Positions 19,355-27,341 of a DNA stretch of 64,000 nucleotides are shown here, piece by piece. Made by a program: the position numbers and the translations under genes. A model generated the notes under the pieces. The model was not told the DNA's origin. It made no database searches and saw only the letters and a list, made by a program, of their open reading frames with translations. The number at the start of each line of letters is the position of its first letter. Within the stretch, counting starts at the first letter, position 1. Source of the stretch: NORP259 sp041398705 (GTDB taxonomy: Bacteria; Planctomycetota; UBA1135; GCA-002686595); the NCBI GenBank assembly GCA_041398705.1, contig JAWKUI010000004.1:1-64000 (forward strand), written 5' to 3'.

Positions 19355-20824
19355 CTATCTCGCCAGGGGCAGGTGGACCCGGAAGCAGGCTTGGTCCCCT
19401 TCGCTGTCCCACTCGAGGCCCCCGTCCTGGCCCTGCAGGATCGCGCGAGCTGCCGCCAAGGCGTTCGGGCCGATGCCAGGCAGGATGGGTTTCAAGCGGT
19501 AAGGGGTGAACAGGTCCTCCGCCGTGAATCCGGCCAGGGGCCCGGCGGGGAAGTCGATGCGGACCTCGGCCTGGCCATCGTGGCTCTGGCATTGCACCCG
19601 CACGGTGGCGGGGTGGGCACCCGCTGCCTGGCCGGCCACCTGCAGTACCGCGTCGAGGGCGCCGACCAGCAGGCTCTTCTGGCTGCGGACCGGGCAGGTC
19701 TGCGGAGCGCGGAACAGGAAGCGGGGCGCCTCGGGACCGAGGCCGGCGAGGGAGGCGAGTTGTTCCTGGACCAGGGTGCCCAGGTCGAACAACTGGTCGC
19801 CGTGCATCGGGGGGGCGGCGAGGTAGCCCAGGGTCCGGGCAAACTGGGTCAACCGCGCCAGGTCCTCGCGCAGGGCGCCGAGGTGGGCGGGATCAGAGTG
19901 CGCCCCTTCTTCGAGGGCGAACAGGTCCAGGTGCAGGCGCTGGGCCAGGTCGCTCAGGTCGGCGATCTGGTCGCGGTACCAAGTGGGCACCGGCAGGGCC
20001 TTCGGGGCGGGATCCATGACCGGCATGGCCAGGGGATCCTCCGCCGGGCGGCCCAAGGGCACGTCGAGCCGCGCCGGCGGCGGGGAGTCGGCCAGGGCCT
20101 TCTCCAGCCAATCCATCGGGTGTTCTTCGTCTTCGACGCGGGCGGCGGCGGGCCTGGCTCCGCCGGACAGGATCGCCTGGATGGCTCCCATCTCGTCCTC
20201 TTCCCGGGCCCCGTGGCCGGGATTGGGTATCGACTGATCTTCCCACTGCTGCGAGCGCGTCCGAGCGGGAGAAGTGGCCTTCTGGCTGATGCGTGCCTGG
20301 AACTCGGCGACCGGTTCCGGGTCCAGTTCCGCGGGCAGGTCCCAATCGTCTTCGAAGGGATCGGGTTCGGTCGCTTGCGCCGCTTCGGGTTCGTTGGGCA
20401 GCGACGGGGCCGCCAGCTGCACTCCCCGGTCGAGATCGCGGGCCCGCGGGGGTTCGAGCAGGCTGTCGAGGCGCGCCAGGTCGAGGGGGCCTGGCCACCA
20501 GACCACGTGTGCCGGACCGACGAGCTGTTGCACGATGTGCGGCTCGCCGTGGGCGCTCCAGAGCACCAGCTCCCAGCCGGAAGCTTGGGCCAGGAAGTCC
20601 GCCAGGTCATACAGGTGGCGGCCGCTCAGGGTGGCCACGTCGAGGACCCAGCGCCCGCGCAGGGTGGGCTGGGGCACGGGGGGCCGCACGGTCTCCTGGC
20701 ACTCGATACGCACCTCCGGGTGTGCCCCGGCCGCGGCGCGCAGATGGCGCTCCAGGTTCCGCAGGTCTGCACCCGGTCCCAACACGAGGGTCCAGGCGGG
20801 TCGCAACTCGTCGGATTGGGCCAT
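19355..20824 (-). CDS. degenerate histidine-kinase-like protein (PrsK-like by context)
   Basis: A cytoplasmic-looking protein of 489 residues with no membrane helix. The middle is acidic and proline-rich low-complexity linker (about 150-300). The last 190 residues follow a histidine-kinase layout: a helical dimerisation-like stretch (YRDQIADLSDLAQRL, EDLARLTQFARTL), then an ATPase-like domain ending GIGPNALAAARAIL...GGLEWDSEG, FRVHLPL. The N-box asparagine is missing (LLVGALDAVLQVAG) and the G1 box is altered (DFPAGP), so it is probably a pseudokinase. It lies immediately upstream of the sigma-54 activator. The ATG at 20824 is supported by a TATGGT hexamer 6 nt upstream. Confidence 0.65.
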   Translation of the reverse strand: MAQSDELRPAWTLVLGPGADLRNLERHLRAAAGAHPEVRIECQETVRPPVPQPTLRGRWVLDVATLSGRHLYDLADFLAQASGWELVLWSAHGEPHIVQQLVGPAHVVWWPGPLDLARLDSLLEPPRARDLDRGVQLAAPSLPNEPEAAQATEPDPFEDDWDLPAELDPEPVAEFQARISQKATSPARTRSQQWEDQSIPNPGHGAREEDEMGAIQAILSGGARPAAARVEDEEHPMDWLEKALADSPPPARLDVPLGRPAEDPLAMPVMDPAPKALPVPTWYRDQIADLSDLAQRLHLDLFALEEGAHSDPAHLGALREDLARLTQFARTLGYLAAPPMHGDQLFDLGTLVQEQLASLAGLGPEAPRFLFRAPQTCPVRSQKSLLVGALDAVLQVAGQAAGAHPATVRVQCQSHDGQAEVRIDFPAGPLAGFTAEDLFTPYRLKPILPGIGPNALAAARAILQGQDGGLEWDSEGDQACFRVHLPLAR

Positions 20825-20830
20825 GGCAGT

Positions 20831-20836
20831 ACCATA
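20831..20836 (-). promoter_or_regulatory. candidate leaderless -10 box (TATGGT)
   Basis: On the minus strand TATGGT is followed by 6 nt and then the ATG of the kinase-like gene at 20824, the spacing expected if transcription starts at the A of ATG. A poor -35 (TTGCTG, 18-nt spacer) is possible. See the findings for the other genes with this layout. Confidence 0.35.
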
Positions 20837-20962
20837 GCCCCGGAAAAAGCGTCCCAGCAAAGGGAAAGGACTTCCTGCGCTTCCCGGATCGAATCCGGGA
20901 CAGGCAGCCCGGCCAGGAAAGCCTGGGCGCGCCGGTGTCGATAGGCCAAACTGCCCGCCCCC

Positions 20963-21907
20963 ATGAGTGACCCCGCACCCGCCATCTCGGTAGTCATGCC
21001 GGTGTACAACGAGGAGGAGAGTCTGCCGATCCTCGTCGGGGAGCTCGTCGCCGCCATGCGCCCCATGGGGGAACCCTTCGAGCTGATCTTCGTGAACGAT
21101 CACTCCACCGATCGTTCGCTCGAGGTGCTGCTCGAACTGCAGCGCACCTACCCAGAAATGGTGGTGGTGGAGTTCCCCTGCAACTTCGGACAGACCCCGG
21201 CCATGGCCGCGGGTTTCGAGGTCAGCCAGGGACCGATCGTGCTCACGCTCGATGCGGATCTGCAGAATGATCCCGCCGACATCCCGGCCATGGTCGAGCG
21301 ATTGCGGGCGGGGGCGGACCTGGTCGTGGGCTGGCGCAAACGGCGCGAAGACGGCCTCTGGCTGCGCCGGCTGCCCTCGCGCCTGGCCAACCGCCTCATC
21401 GCCTTCGTGACCGGCGCGCGCATCCACGATACGGGGTGCACGCTCAAGGCCTATCGCCGCGAGCTCGTGGCCCGCACCCCGATCTACGCCGAACAACACC
21501 GGTTCTTGCCGGCCCTGGCGGTCGCCAGCGGCGCGCGCATCGAAGAACTGGTGGTCAACCACCGCGCCCGCCGGTTCGGGGCCAGCAAATATGGCATCAG
21601 CCGCGCCCTGCGCGTGCTGGTGGACCTGCTCGGGGTGCGCCTGTTCGGTACCTTCCTACGCGGCCCGCTGCTCTACTTCGCCGTGCTCGCCATGCCCTTT
21701 GCGTTCATCGCGATGGTGTTGGTGGGGGTATACGTCGCCGGCCTGCTCGGCGAGGGGGGAGCCTTCACCGGTTTGTTCACCATCGCCCTGTTCCTGCAGT
21801 CCGCGGTGTACTTCCTGTTGCTCGGACTGTTGGCAGAACTGGTGCTGCTCTTGAGTGGCGTGCACCAGAGTCGTACCGTCGACCCCCTCACTTCCCGCCA
21901 ATCCTGA
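20963..21907 (+). CDS. GT2 glycosyltransferase, undecaprenyl/dolichyl-phosphate sugar synthase-like
   Basis: A 314-residue family 2 glycosyltransferase. The GT-A domain is canonical: VVMPVYNEEES at the N-terminus, FVNDHSTDRS, the metal-binding DAD (D97-A-D99 in LTLDADLQNDP) and the DTGCTLKAYRR loop. Two C-terminal membrane helices (LLYFAVLAMPFAFIAMVLVG and LFLQSAVYFLLLGLLAEL) match the ArnC/GtrB/DPM1 type, which moves a sugar onto a polyprenyl phosphate at the inner membrane. Its TGA overlaps the ATG of the next, paralogous gene by one base. Confidence 0.9.
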   Translation: MSDPAPAISVVMPVYNEEESLPILVGELVAAMRPMGEPFELIFVNDHSTDRSLEVLLELQRTYPEMVVVEFPCNFGQTPAMAAGFEVSQGPIVLTLDADLQNDPADIPAMVERLRAGADLVVGWRKRREDGLWLRRLPSRLANRLIAFVTGARIHDTGCTLKAYRRELVARTPIYAEQHRFLPALAVASGARIEELVVNHRARRFGASKYGISRALRVLVDLLGVRLFGTFLRGPLLYFAVLAMPFAFIAMVLVGVYVAGLLGEGGAFTGLFTIALFLQSAVYFLLLGLLAELVLLLSGVHQSRTVDPLTSRQS

Positions 21908-22887
21908 TGTCCGCGAGCGATCCCGTCGAATCCGAACCGACCCACGAAGAGGGGCTCGTGACCCTGGTGGTCCCGGTGCACTCGCCGCGGGCCGATGTGC
22001 GCGCGGTGATCAAGGCGCATGGGGATGTGCTTGAGGCCATGGGCGTGCGCTGGGAAGCGATCCTGGTGTACGACGGCGTGCAGGGCAGCGCCTGGGAGGC
22101 CGGCCTGGCGATGCAGGCGGAGACCCAGGATCAGGTGCGCACGATCGGCTTGCACCGGCCGTTCGGCGCGGCAGTGTGCCTTTCGAGCGCCTTCGAGCAC
22201 GCCCGGGGGGAGCAGATCCTGACCCTGCCCGACTATGTGCAGACCGACCCCGCTTCGTTGCAGGGCATGCACGCGGCCATGGAAGCGGGTGCGGACATGG
22301 TCACCGGCGTGCGCACGCCGCGCATGGACGCCAAGTTCATGCAGTGGCAGTCGAACTCCTTCAACGGGATCCTGCGTTTCCTGACGCGCACGCCGTTCCA
22401 CGACCTGAATTGCGGGGTGCGGTGGATGCACCGCGGGGTGATCGAGCAGTTGTCGATCTACGGCAACATGTACCGCTACTTGCCGATTCTCGCCTGGCGG
22501 CGGGGGTTCCGGGTCGAGGAAGTGGCCCTGAGGCATATCAGCGAGCAGCCCGAGCCGGGGTCGCGTTTCCCGCTCTCGTACGTGCGGCGCCTGCTGGACG
22601 TGTTGAGCATCGTGTTCCTCACCGGCTTCACCCACAAACCCCTGCGCTTCTTCGGCGCCCTGGGCGGGGCCTGTTTCCTGCTGGGATCGACCTTCTCCCT
22701 CTGGGCGTTCCTCGCCAAACAGATCACCGGCCACCCGCCGCTGATGCAATCGCCGCTGTTCCTGATCGGACTGGTCATCGCCGTGCTCGGTTTGCAGGTG
22801 ATCGGCTTCGGTCTGGTGGGGGAGATCGTCGTATTCACCCAAGCTCGCAATATCCGCGAATACCGCATCGAGAAGATTCACCGCTAG
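21907..22887 (+). CDS. GT2-like membrane protein with lost DxD motif
   Basis: A 326-residue paralogue of the preceding glycosyltransferase, with the same GT-A outline (LVVPVHSPRADV, ILVYDGVQGS, the DLNCGVRWM loop) and two C-terminal membrane helices (FFGALGGACFLLGSTFSLWAF; LFLIGLVIAVLGLQVIG). The metal-binding DxD has become P108-D109-Y110 (LTLPDYVQTDP). It may be an inactive partner of the first enzyme, or use another metal-coordination scheme. The start is the ATG embedded in TGATG; it ends 3 nt before the FemAB-like gene. Confidence 0.8.
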   Translation: MSASDPVESEPTHEEGLVTLVVPVHSPRADVRAVIKAHGDVLEAMGVRWEAILVYDGVQGSAWEAGLAMQAETQDQVRTIGLHRPFGAAVCLSSAFEHARGEQILTLPDYVQTDPASLQGMHAAMEAGADMVTGVRTPRMDAKFMQWQSNSFNGILRFLTRTPFHDLNCGVRWMHRGVIEQLSIYGNMYRYLPILAWRRGFRVEEVALRHISEQPEPGSRFPLSYVRRLLDVLSIVFLTGFTHKPLRFFGALGGACFLLGSTFSLWAFLAKQITGHPPLMQSPLFLIGLVIAVLGLQVIGFGLVGEIVVFTQARNIREYRIEKIHR

Positions 22888-22890
22888 TCC

Positions 22891-23925
22891 ATGCAAGTGC
22901 GCCTGTCCACGCCTGCCGATGATCCCGCAAGGGATGACTTCGTGCGCAATCATGAACATGGCACGTTCTTCCACCTGGCCGGTTGGGGTCGGGTGGTCGA
23001 GCGTGTGATGAAACACCGTCGCCACGATTTGCTAGTGGTGGACGGCGACCGCATCGCCGGCGTGCTGCCCCTTTCGGTGTGCCGCACACTCAAGCGCAAG
23101 CGCAATCTGATCTCGGTGCCCTACGGGGTGTATGGCGGCCCCCTCGGCCGCGACCGCGATGTCGAAGGCCTGCTGTTCCGCGAGGCGGAAAAACACGCGA
23201 TCGACATGGGAGCCGGGCGTTTGGAGCTGCGCTGCCTGCGCGATCCGGGCCTGCCGGATCTGGTGCCCTCGGACCTGTACGCAACCTTCATCCGCACCCT
23301 GCCGGCGACCCCAGAGGAAGTGCTCGCGAAGATGCCGAAGAAGTCCCGGGCCGATGCGCGCAAGGCACGCGAGAGCCACGGCTTGACCCTGCACGAAGGC
23401 CGGTGGTTCCTCGACAGCTTGGTGGACCTGTTCCACAAGAACAAACGCAGCTTGGGCTCGCCCGCCCTGCCCATGGCCTGGTTCCGGGCGCTCGCCGAGG
23501 AGTTCGGCGATGATGTGCTCGTGCATCAGGTGCGCAAGGACGAGCAGGTGCTCTCCGCGGTGATGTCGTTCCGCTACAAGGACCAGTTGCTCGCGTACTA
23601 CTCGGGCACCGAGGACAACGCGGACCGCGAGTACAAAGCGTCCTGCTTCATGTACATGGCCCAGCAGGAGTGGTGCGTGCGCGAGGGGTACCGGGTGTTC
23701 GACCTCGGGCGCAGTCGCAAGGACTCGGGCGCATTCAAGTTCAAGGTGCACCAGGGCATCGAATCGACCGATCTGCCGTACCGCTATCGGCTGGTGACCG
23801 ATACCGAGCCGCCGAGCTTGAATCCGTCGAATCCGAAGACGCACAAGCTGCAGGCCACCTGGCGCAAACTGCCGCTGCCCGTGACGCGCTGGCTGTCGAC
23901 GCCGGCCTCGAAACTGCTGCCCTAA
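22891..23925 (+). CDS. FemAB-like GNAT-fold protein of the exosortase-A-locus type
   Basis: A 344-residue protein of the FemAB/peptidoglycan-bridge aminoacyltransferase superfamily. Typical features are FFHLAGWGRVVE (about 29-40), RIAGVLPLSVCRT, LISVPYGVYGGPL and the C-terminal GNAT core with EYKASCFMYMAQQEWCVREGYRVFDLGRSRKDSGAFKFK. This layout resembles the PEP-CTERM-associated FemAB family, whose substrate is unknown; it may attach an amino acid to the glycan. It is the last gene of the plus-strand run and is followed by a 14-bp tandem repeat. Confidence 0.8.
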   Translation: MQVRLSTPADDPARDDFVRNHEHGTFFHLAGWGRVVERVMKHRRHDLLVVDGDRIAGVLPLSVCRTLKRKRNLISVPYGVYGGPLGRDRDVEGLLFREAEKHAIDMGAGRLELRCLRDPGLPDLVPSDLYATFIRTLPATPEEVLAKMPKKSRADARKARESHGLTLHEGRWFLDSLVDLFHKNKRSLGSPALPMAWFRALAEEFGDDVLVHQVRKDEQVLSAVMSFRYKDQLLAYYSGTEDNADREYKASCFMYMAQQEWCVREGYRVFDLGRSRKDSGAFKFKVHQGIESTDLPYRYRLVTDTEPPSLNPSNPKTHKLQATWRKLPLPVTRWLSTPASKLLP

Positions 23926-23926
23926 A

Positions 23927-23996
23927 GCCTAGGTCCTAAAGCCTAGGTCCTGAAGCCGAGGTCCTGAAGCCGAGGTCAAGAAGTCGCGGTCAAGAA
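23927..23996. repeat. five tandem 14-bp repeats between convergent genes
   Basis: Five head-to-tail 14-mers fill the gap between the FemAB-like gene and the convergent gmhB: GCCTAGGTCCTAAA, GCCTAGGTCCTGAA, GCCGAGGTCCTGAA, GCCGAGGTCAAGAA, GTCGCGGTCAAGAA. Each unit differs from its neighbour by one to three bases, forming a gradient of divergence from left to right. The units contain stop codons, so they are not coding. No spacer separates them, so this is not a CRISPR array. Confidence 0.9.
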
Positions 23997-24005
23997 GGAT
24001 GGGGC

Positions 24006-24572
24006 TCAGCCATGGGCCAGGATGTGGCGTGCGGCGGCCGCCAGGTCGTCCACCTGGGCGGCATCCGGCAAGGCGCGCGTCACGGCAGGTCCCTGATCGG
24101 CACCCTTGCCCGTGCGGACCAAAATGCTGCGCGCACCGATGGCGTGGCCCGCTTCCAGATCGCGCAGGGAATCGCCCACGAACCAGCTGCGGGCGGGGTC
24201 CAGGTCGAGTTCGCGTAGGGCGCGCCGCAGCATGCCCGTGCGCGGTTTGCGGCAATCGCAGTCGCAGCGCCACGGATCTTGGCCCAATTCCGGGTGGTGC
24301 GGGCAGAAGTAGACCCCGGCGAGGGCCACCCCGGCTTGCGCTAGGTCCGCCGCCATGCGGGCGTGGATCGCGTTCAGCTCGGTCGTGTCGAGCAGACCCT
24401 GGGCGATGCCGCTCTGGTTGGTGACCACTACCAGGGCGTATCCGGCGCGATCGAGGGCGGCGAGGCCGTCGATGGTGCCGGGCAACCACTCGAAGTCCTC
24501 CACCCGTGCCAGGTAATGCACTTCGCGGTTGAGGGTGCCATCGCGGTCGAGGAAGACGGCGGGGCGGGTCAT
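24006..24572 (-). CDS. gmhB: D-glycero-D-manno-heptose-1,7-bisphosphate 7-phosphatase-like HAD phosphatase
   Basis: A 188-residue HAD-family phosphatase. FLDRDGTLN supplies the two catalytic aspartates, TNQSG is motif II, RKP motif III and FVGDSLRDLEAG motif IV. The zinc-binding loop typical of GmhB is present (CPHH followed by CDCDCRKP). GmhB makes heptose-1-phosphate for ADP- or GDP-heptose, consistent with the surface-sugar context; histidinol-phosphatase specificity is the main alternative. The start is fixed by an ATGA overlap with the upstream PEGA lipoprotein gene. Confidence 0.85.
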   Translation of the reverse strand: MTRPAVFLDRDGTLNREVHYLARVEDFEWLPGTIDGLAALDRAGYALVVVTNQSGIAQGLLDTTELNAIHARMAADLAQAGVALAGVYFCPHHPELGQDPWRCDCDCRKPRTGMLRRALRELDLDPARSWFVGDSLRDLEAGHAIGARSILVRTGKGADQGPAVTRALPDAAQVDDLAAAARHILAHG

Positions 24573-24973
24573 CCGCGCGTGTTCTTGCGCTTCATCTGCA
24601 CGAACACCCGGCGCGGCAGAGAGCCTTTTTCGGTGCTGCGTTCGACGAAGAAGTCCTGGAAGTTGAGCCACAGGGGGAACCGCCAGGTCACGTAATGCAG
24701 GGTCCAGTCGCTGTAGAACGTGTAGTCGTGGGTCTTGCCCGCGTGCAGGTCGCGTTTCGCGGTCTCGTACCCGGGCAGTTCGAATTGCACCTCGCTGTGT
24801 TTGCGGGTGGGGATCTGCAGGGTCGTGGGGGTCACAAAGCCGGTGTCTTCGCCGTTGAGCAGGATGCGCGCGCCGGGCGGCGCGGAGGAGAAGTGCACCG
24901 GGGGCGTGGACGAGCACGCCGCCAGCAGGGGCAGGCAGGCGGCGAGGGGGGCCACAAGGACTCGGAAAGCCAT
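24569..24973 (-). CDS. PEGA-domain lipoprotein
   Basis: A 134-residue lipoprotein with lipobox LAAC (LPLLAACSSTP) ending a short signal peptide. The mature part begins with a PEGA-type repeat (VHFSSAPPGARILLNGEDTG, then PTTLQIPTRKHSEV and FELPGYE), a small beta domain of surface proteins. The C-terminal third (LHYVTWRFPLWLNFQDFF) is aromatic and resembles short membrane-associated tails of PEGA lipoproteins. It overlaps gmhB by ATGA. The start is supported by a CACAAT hexamer 6 nt upstream of ATG. Confidence 0.75.
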   Translation of the reverse strand: MAFRVLVAPLAACLPLLAACSSTPPVHFSSAPPGARILLNGEDTGFVTPTTLQIPTRKHSEVQFELPGYETAKRDLHAGKTHDYTFYSDWTLHYVTWRFPLWLNFQDFFVERSTEKGSLPRRVFVQMKRKNTRG

Positions 24974-24979
24974 GGGGGG

Positions 24980-24985
24980 ATTGTG
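24980..24985 (-). promoter_or_regulatory. candidate leaderless -10 box (CACAAT)
   Basis: On the minus strand CACAAT is followed by six C and then the ATG at 24973. A -35-like TTGCGC lies 17 nt upstream (25003-25008). The arrangement fits transcription starting at the start codon of the PEGA lipoprotein gene. Confidence 0.35.
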
Positions 24986-25108
24986 GGGCCCAGAAGGGGG
25001 CGGCGCAAGGCGCACCGGGTCCCGTCCCGGGTGCAAACCCCAAGGTGGGAGGCGCTGCGGTCGGCCATGGACAAGGGCCCTGCGCTGGCGGAGACTCTGG
25101 GGCCGGTG

Positions 25109-26512
25109 ATGAACTCCACCCACGATGAGCATTCCAGCCCGCGGCCCGGGTGGCCCTGGCTGGTGGTGGCCCTGGTGCTGGGCCTCGCGCGCTTCTGGCG
25201 CCTCGGGGAATGGAGCCTTTGGTACGACGAGAGCCTGACCCTGGGCGACGCGGACGCGGGGGGGCTGCTGCACGGGTGGAGCTACGCGGCGATCTCCGCG
25301 GTGGCGGGAATCGTCGGCGAGCCCTTCACCGAGTGGGGCCTGCGGCTGCTCCCTGCCCTCGCGGGCTACCTCTCGATTCCCGCCGCGTACCTGGCCTTCC
25401 GGCCCCTCGTCGGCGGCCAGCGGGCCGGCATCCTCGCGGTGCTGATCGCGGCCAGCGTCTGGCAGCAATTCTGGTCCCAGACCGGTCGGGGGTACACCCT
25501 GGCCCAGCTCTGGATGCTGCTCGGATTCGCCGTGTGGATCCGCGCGTGGATGCAGCGCAACGGTCCCCTGTGCCTGGCCGCCATCGGGCTGGTGGCCGTG
25601 GGCACCCGATTTCACCCGCAGGTGGCCCTGCTGGCGGCTTGTTTGCCCTTCGGCGCCTTGGTTTCGGCGGACCGCAAGGACCCCGCGCAGCGCCGCGCCC
25701 TGCTCTGGATGTGGGGCGGGGGCGCGGTGGTCGGCCTGGCGGCCTTGCCCTTGCTCTGGGGCGCGCTGAAGGGGTTCTGGATCGCGAACCCCGCCGGGGG
25801 ACCCTCCACCTTCCTGCACCTGGCGAAGTCCACGGTCTGGTTCCTGTCGCTCGAGATTGTGCTGATCATCGCCTTGGGATCGGCCCACGTGCTGTTGCGG
25901 CGTCAGGCCGGCGGCCGTCTGCTTTTCGGCATCTGCGCGGGCATGATCGGGGGCGTCTCGCTGATGGCGTTCTTCAGTTCGGTTTCTGCGCAGTACCTCT
26001 TCGTACTGCACGCGCCGTTGCTGGCTTTGGCGGTGTGGCCCCTGCCGTATCTCGGCCGCATGGCCTACGTGTTGCCTGGCCTGATGCTGCTGCTCGTGGC
26101 CCCGGGGGTCACGCGCATCGCGCTCTACAGTTCGGTCGGGCAAGGCGAACGACCGCGTTGGTCCGAAGCCCTGGCGTATGTCTGGCAACTGCGCGAACCC
26201 AACGATCTGCTGCTCACGATGCAGGCCGGGGTGGGGGAGCTGTACCTGAATCCGGGTTCGCGGACCGCGCGTTTCCCGCAGGTCGTGGGCTGGGGGGATC
26301 GCCAGCACTTCCAGAACCTCGACCGGGTGATGAACTCCAGCCGGCCGGTGTGGCTCGTGGTGCGCCCGGCTTTCTTCGTGCTCTGGCCACAGCCGATCCA
26401 GGAACGCATGCAGGCGTTCCTCGCGAGCGAATGCACCCTCCAGCAGCGCTTCCCGCTCGACCTCGAGGGGCGCGACATGGACCTAGAAGTCTACTACCGG
26501 CCGGGCAACTGA
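25109..26512 (+). CDS. GT39-like polytopic membrane glycosyltransferase
   Basis: About 467 residues with roughly ten membrane segments. The first extracytoplasmic loop carries the acidic motif of the PMT/ArnT (GT39) superfamily (LGEWSLWYDESLTLGD, about residues 31-46), which in that family binds a polyprenyl-phosphate sugar. A soluble C-terminal part (about 360-467) follows. It may glycosylate protein or lipid with a sugar delivered by the GT2 enzyme at 20963. ATG 25109 is chosen because it directly precedes the first helix; ATG 25067 in the same frame would add 14 residues. Confidence 0.72.
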   Translation: MNSTHDEHSSPRPGWPWLVVALVLGLARFWRLGEWSLWYDESLTLGDADAGGLLHGWSYAAISAVAGIVGEPFTEWGLRLLPALAGYLSIPAAYLAFRPLVGGQRAGILAVLIAASVWQQFWSQTGRGYTLAQLWMLLGFAVWIRAWMQRNGPLCLAAIGLVAVGTRFHPQVALLAACLPFGALVSADRKDPAQRRALLWMWGGGAVVGLAALPLLWGALKGFWIANPAGGPSTFLHLAKSTVWFLSLEIVLIIALGSAHVLLRRQAGGRLLFGICAGMIGGVSLMAFFSSVSAQYLFVLHAPLLALAVWPLPYLGRMAYVLPGLMLLLVAPGVTRIALYSSVGQGERPRWSEALAYVWQLREPNDLLLTMQAGVGELYLNPGSRTARFPQVVGWGDRQHFQNLDRVMNSSRPVWLVVRPAFFVLWPQPIQERMQAFLASECTLQQRFPLDLEGRDMDLEVYYRPGN

Positions 26513-26540
26513 CCGGGCCGCGCAAACGTGCCGAAAATAC

Positions 26541-26570
26541 GACGCGGGGTGGCCGTAGCCACCCCGCGTC
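26541..26570 (-). terminator. intrinsic terminator for efp (possibly bidirectional)
   Basis: A perfect 13-bp stem (GACGCGGGGTGGC, loop CGTA, GCCACCCCGCGTC) lies in the 98-bp gap between two convergent genes. On the minus strand it is followed by GTATTTTC, giving a short U-tract after efp. On the plus strand only CTGGTTTCC follows. Confidence 0.75.
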
Positions 26571-26610
26571 CTGGTTTCCGATCGAGTGGATTCTCGATCT
26601 GGCGTCGCGC

Positions 26611-27180
26611 TCACTCCTTGGCGCGGCCCATGAATTCACCGGTTTCGGTGTTCACGGTGATCTTCTCGCCCACGTCGATGTGCATCGGCACCTTGAGGGT
26701 GTGGCCGGTCTCCAGGGTGGCGTCCTTCTTCACGCCGGTGGCGGAGTTGCCCTTCACGGCGACTTCCGACTCGGTCACCTCGAGCACCACCGTGGTGGGC
26801 AGTTCGATGCCCAGGGGGGTGGTCTCGTGGAAGGTCACCTGCACCTCGTCGCTCTCCTTGACGTACGCCATCTTGTCCAGCACGAGGTCGCGCGGGATGT
26901 GGTGTTGCTCGTAGCTTTCCGTGTCCATGAACACGTAGTCCCCGTTGCCCTCGGTGTAGAGGTATTGGCACTTCTTCTTCTCGAGGAAAGCCGTTTCGAA
27001 GGAGTCGCTCGCGTTCGGTCGGAAGGCGGAGACGGAGCCCGTGGTCAGGCTCTTGGTCTTGACCTGGATGACCGCCCGCAGGTTGCCCGGGGTGGAGTGG
27101 CTGTAGTCGGTGATCAGGAGCAGGTCGCCATCCCGGAGGAGGACCATGCCCTTACGCATTTCGGTAGCTCGGACGTTCAT
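26611..27180 (-). CDS. efp: elongation factor P
   Basis: Relieves ribosome stalling at polyproline stretches. The 189-residue length and three-domain layout are normal: KOW-like domain I (MRKGMVLLRDGDLLLI...), the OB domain with YVFMDTESYEQHHIP, and the C-terminal OB domain with LPTTVVLEVTES and the end signature VNTETGEFMGRA. The loop tip reads STPGNLRA (residues 29-36); Asn33 aligns with the modified Lys34 of E. coli EF-P, so the usual lysine modification cannot occur there. It lies 161 bp downstream of rpoN and ends before a strong hairpin. Confidence 0.93.
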   Translation of the reverse strand: MNVRATEMRKGMVLLRDGDLLLITDYSHSTPGNLRAVIQVKTKSLTTGSVSAFRPNASDSFETAFLEKKKCQYLYTEGNGDYVFMDTESYEQHHIPRDLVLDKMAYVKESDEVQVTFHETTPLGIELPTTVVLEVTESEVAVKGNSATGVKKDATLETGHTLKVPMHIDVGEKITVNTETGEFMGRAKE

Positions 27181-27341
27181 GGCGGTGAGGGGTGGTGAAG
27201 TGGGCCGAAAGGGTAGCCGAAAGCGCCGCCGGGGCCTAGCAACCCGCCCACAATTGCCATTCTGCGGGCCCGGCGGCCCGCGTCGCGGCAAGGCCCGGAG
27301 CGCCGCCCGGGCCATGGCCCCCCGCCCGGCCGCCGGCGGGA

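Noticed and set aside
23927..23996. CRISPR array
   Set aside because: Repeats are 14 bp, directly abutting, without spacers, and no cas gene is present.
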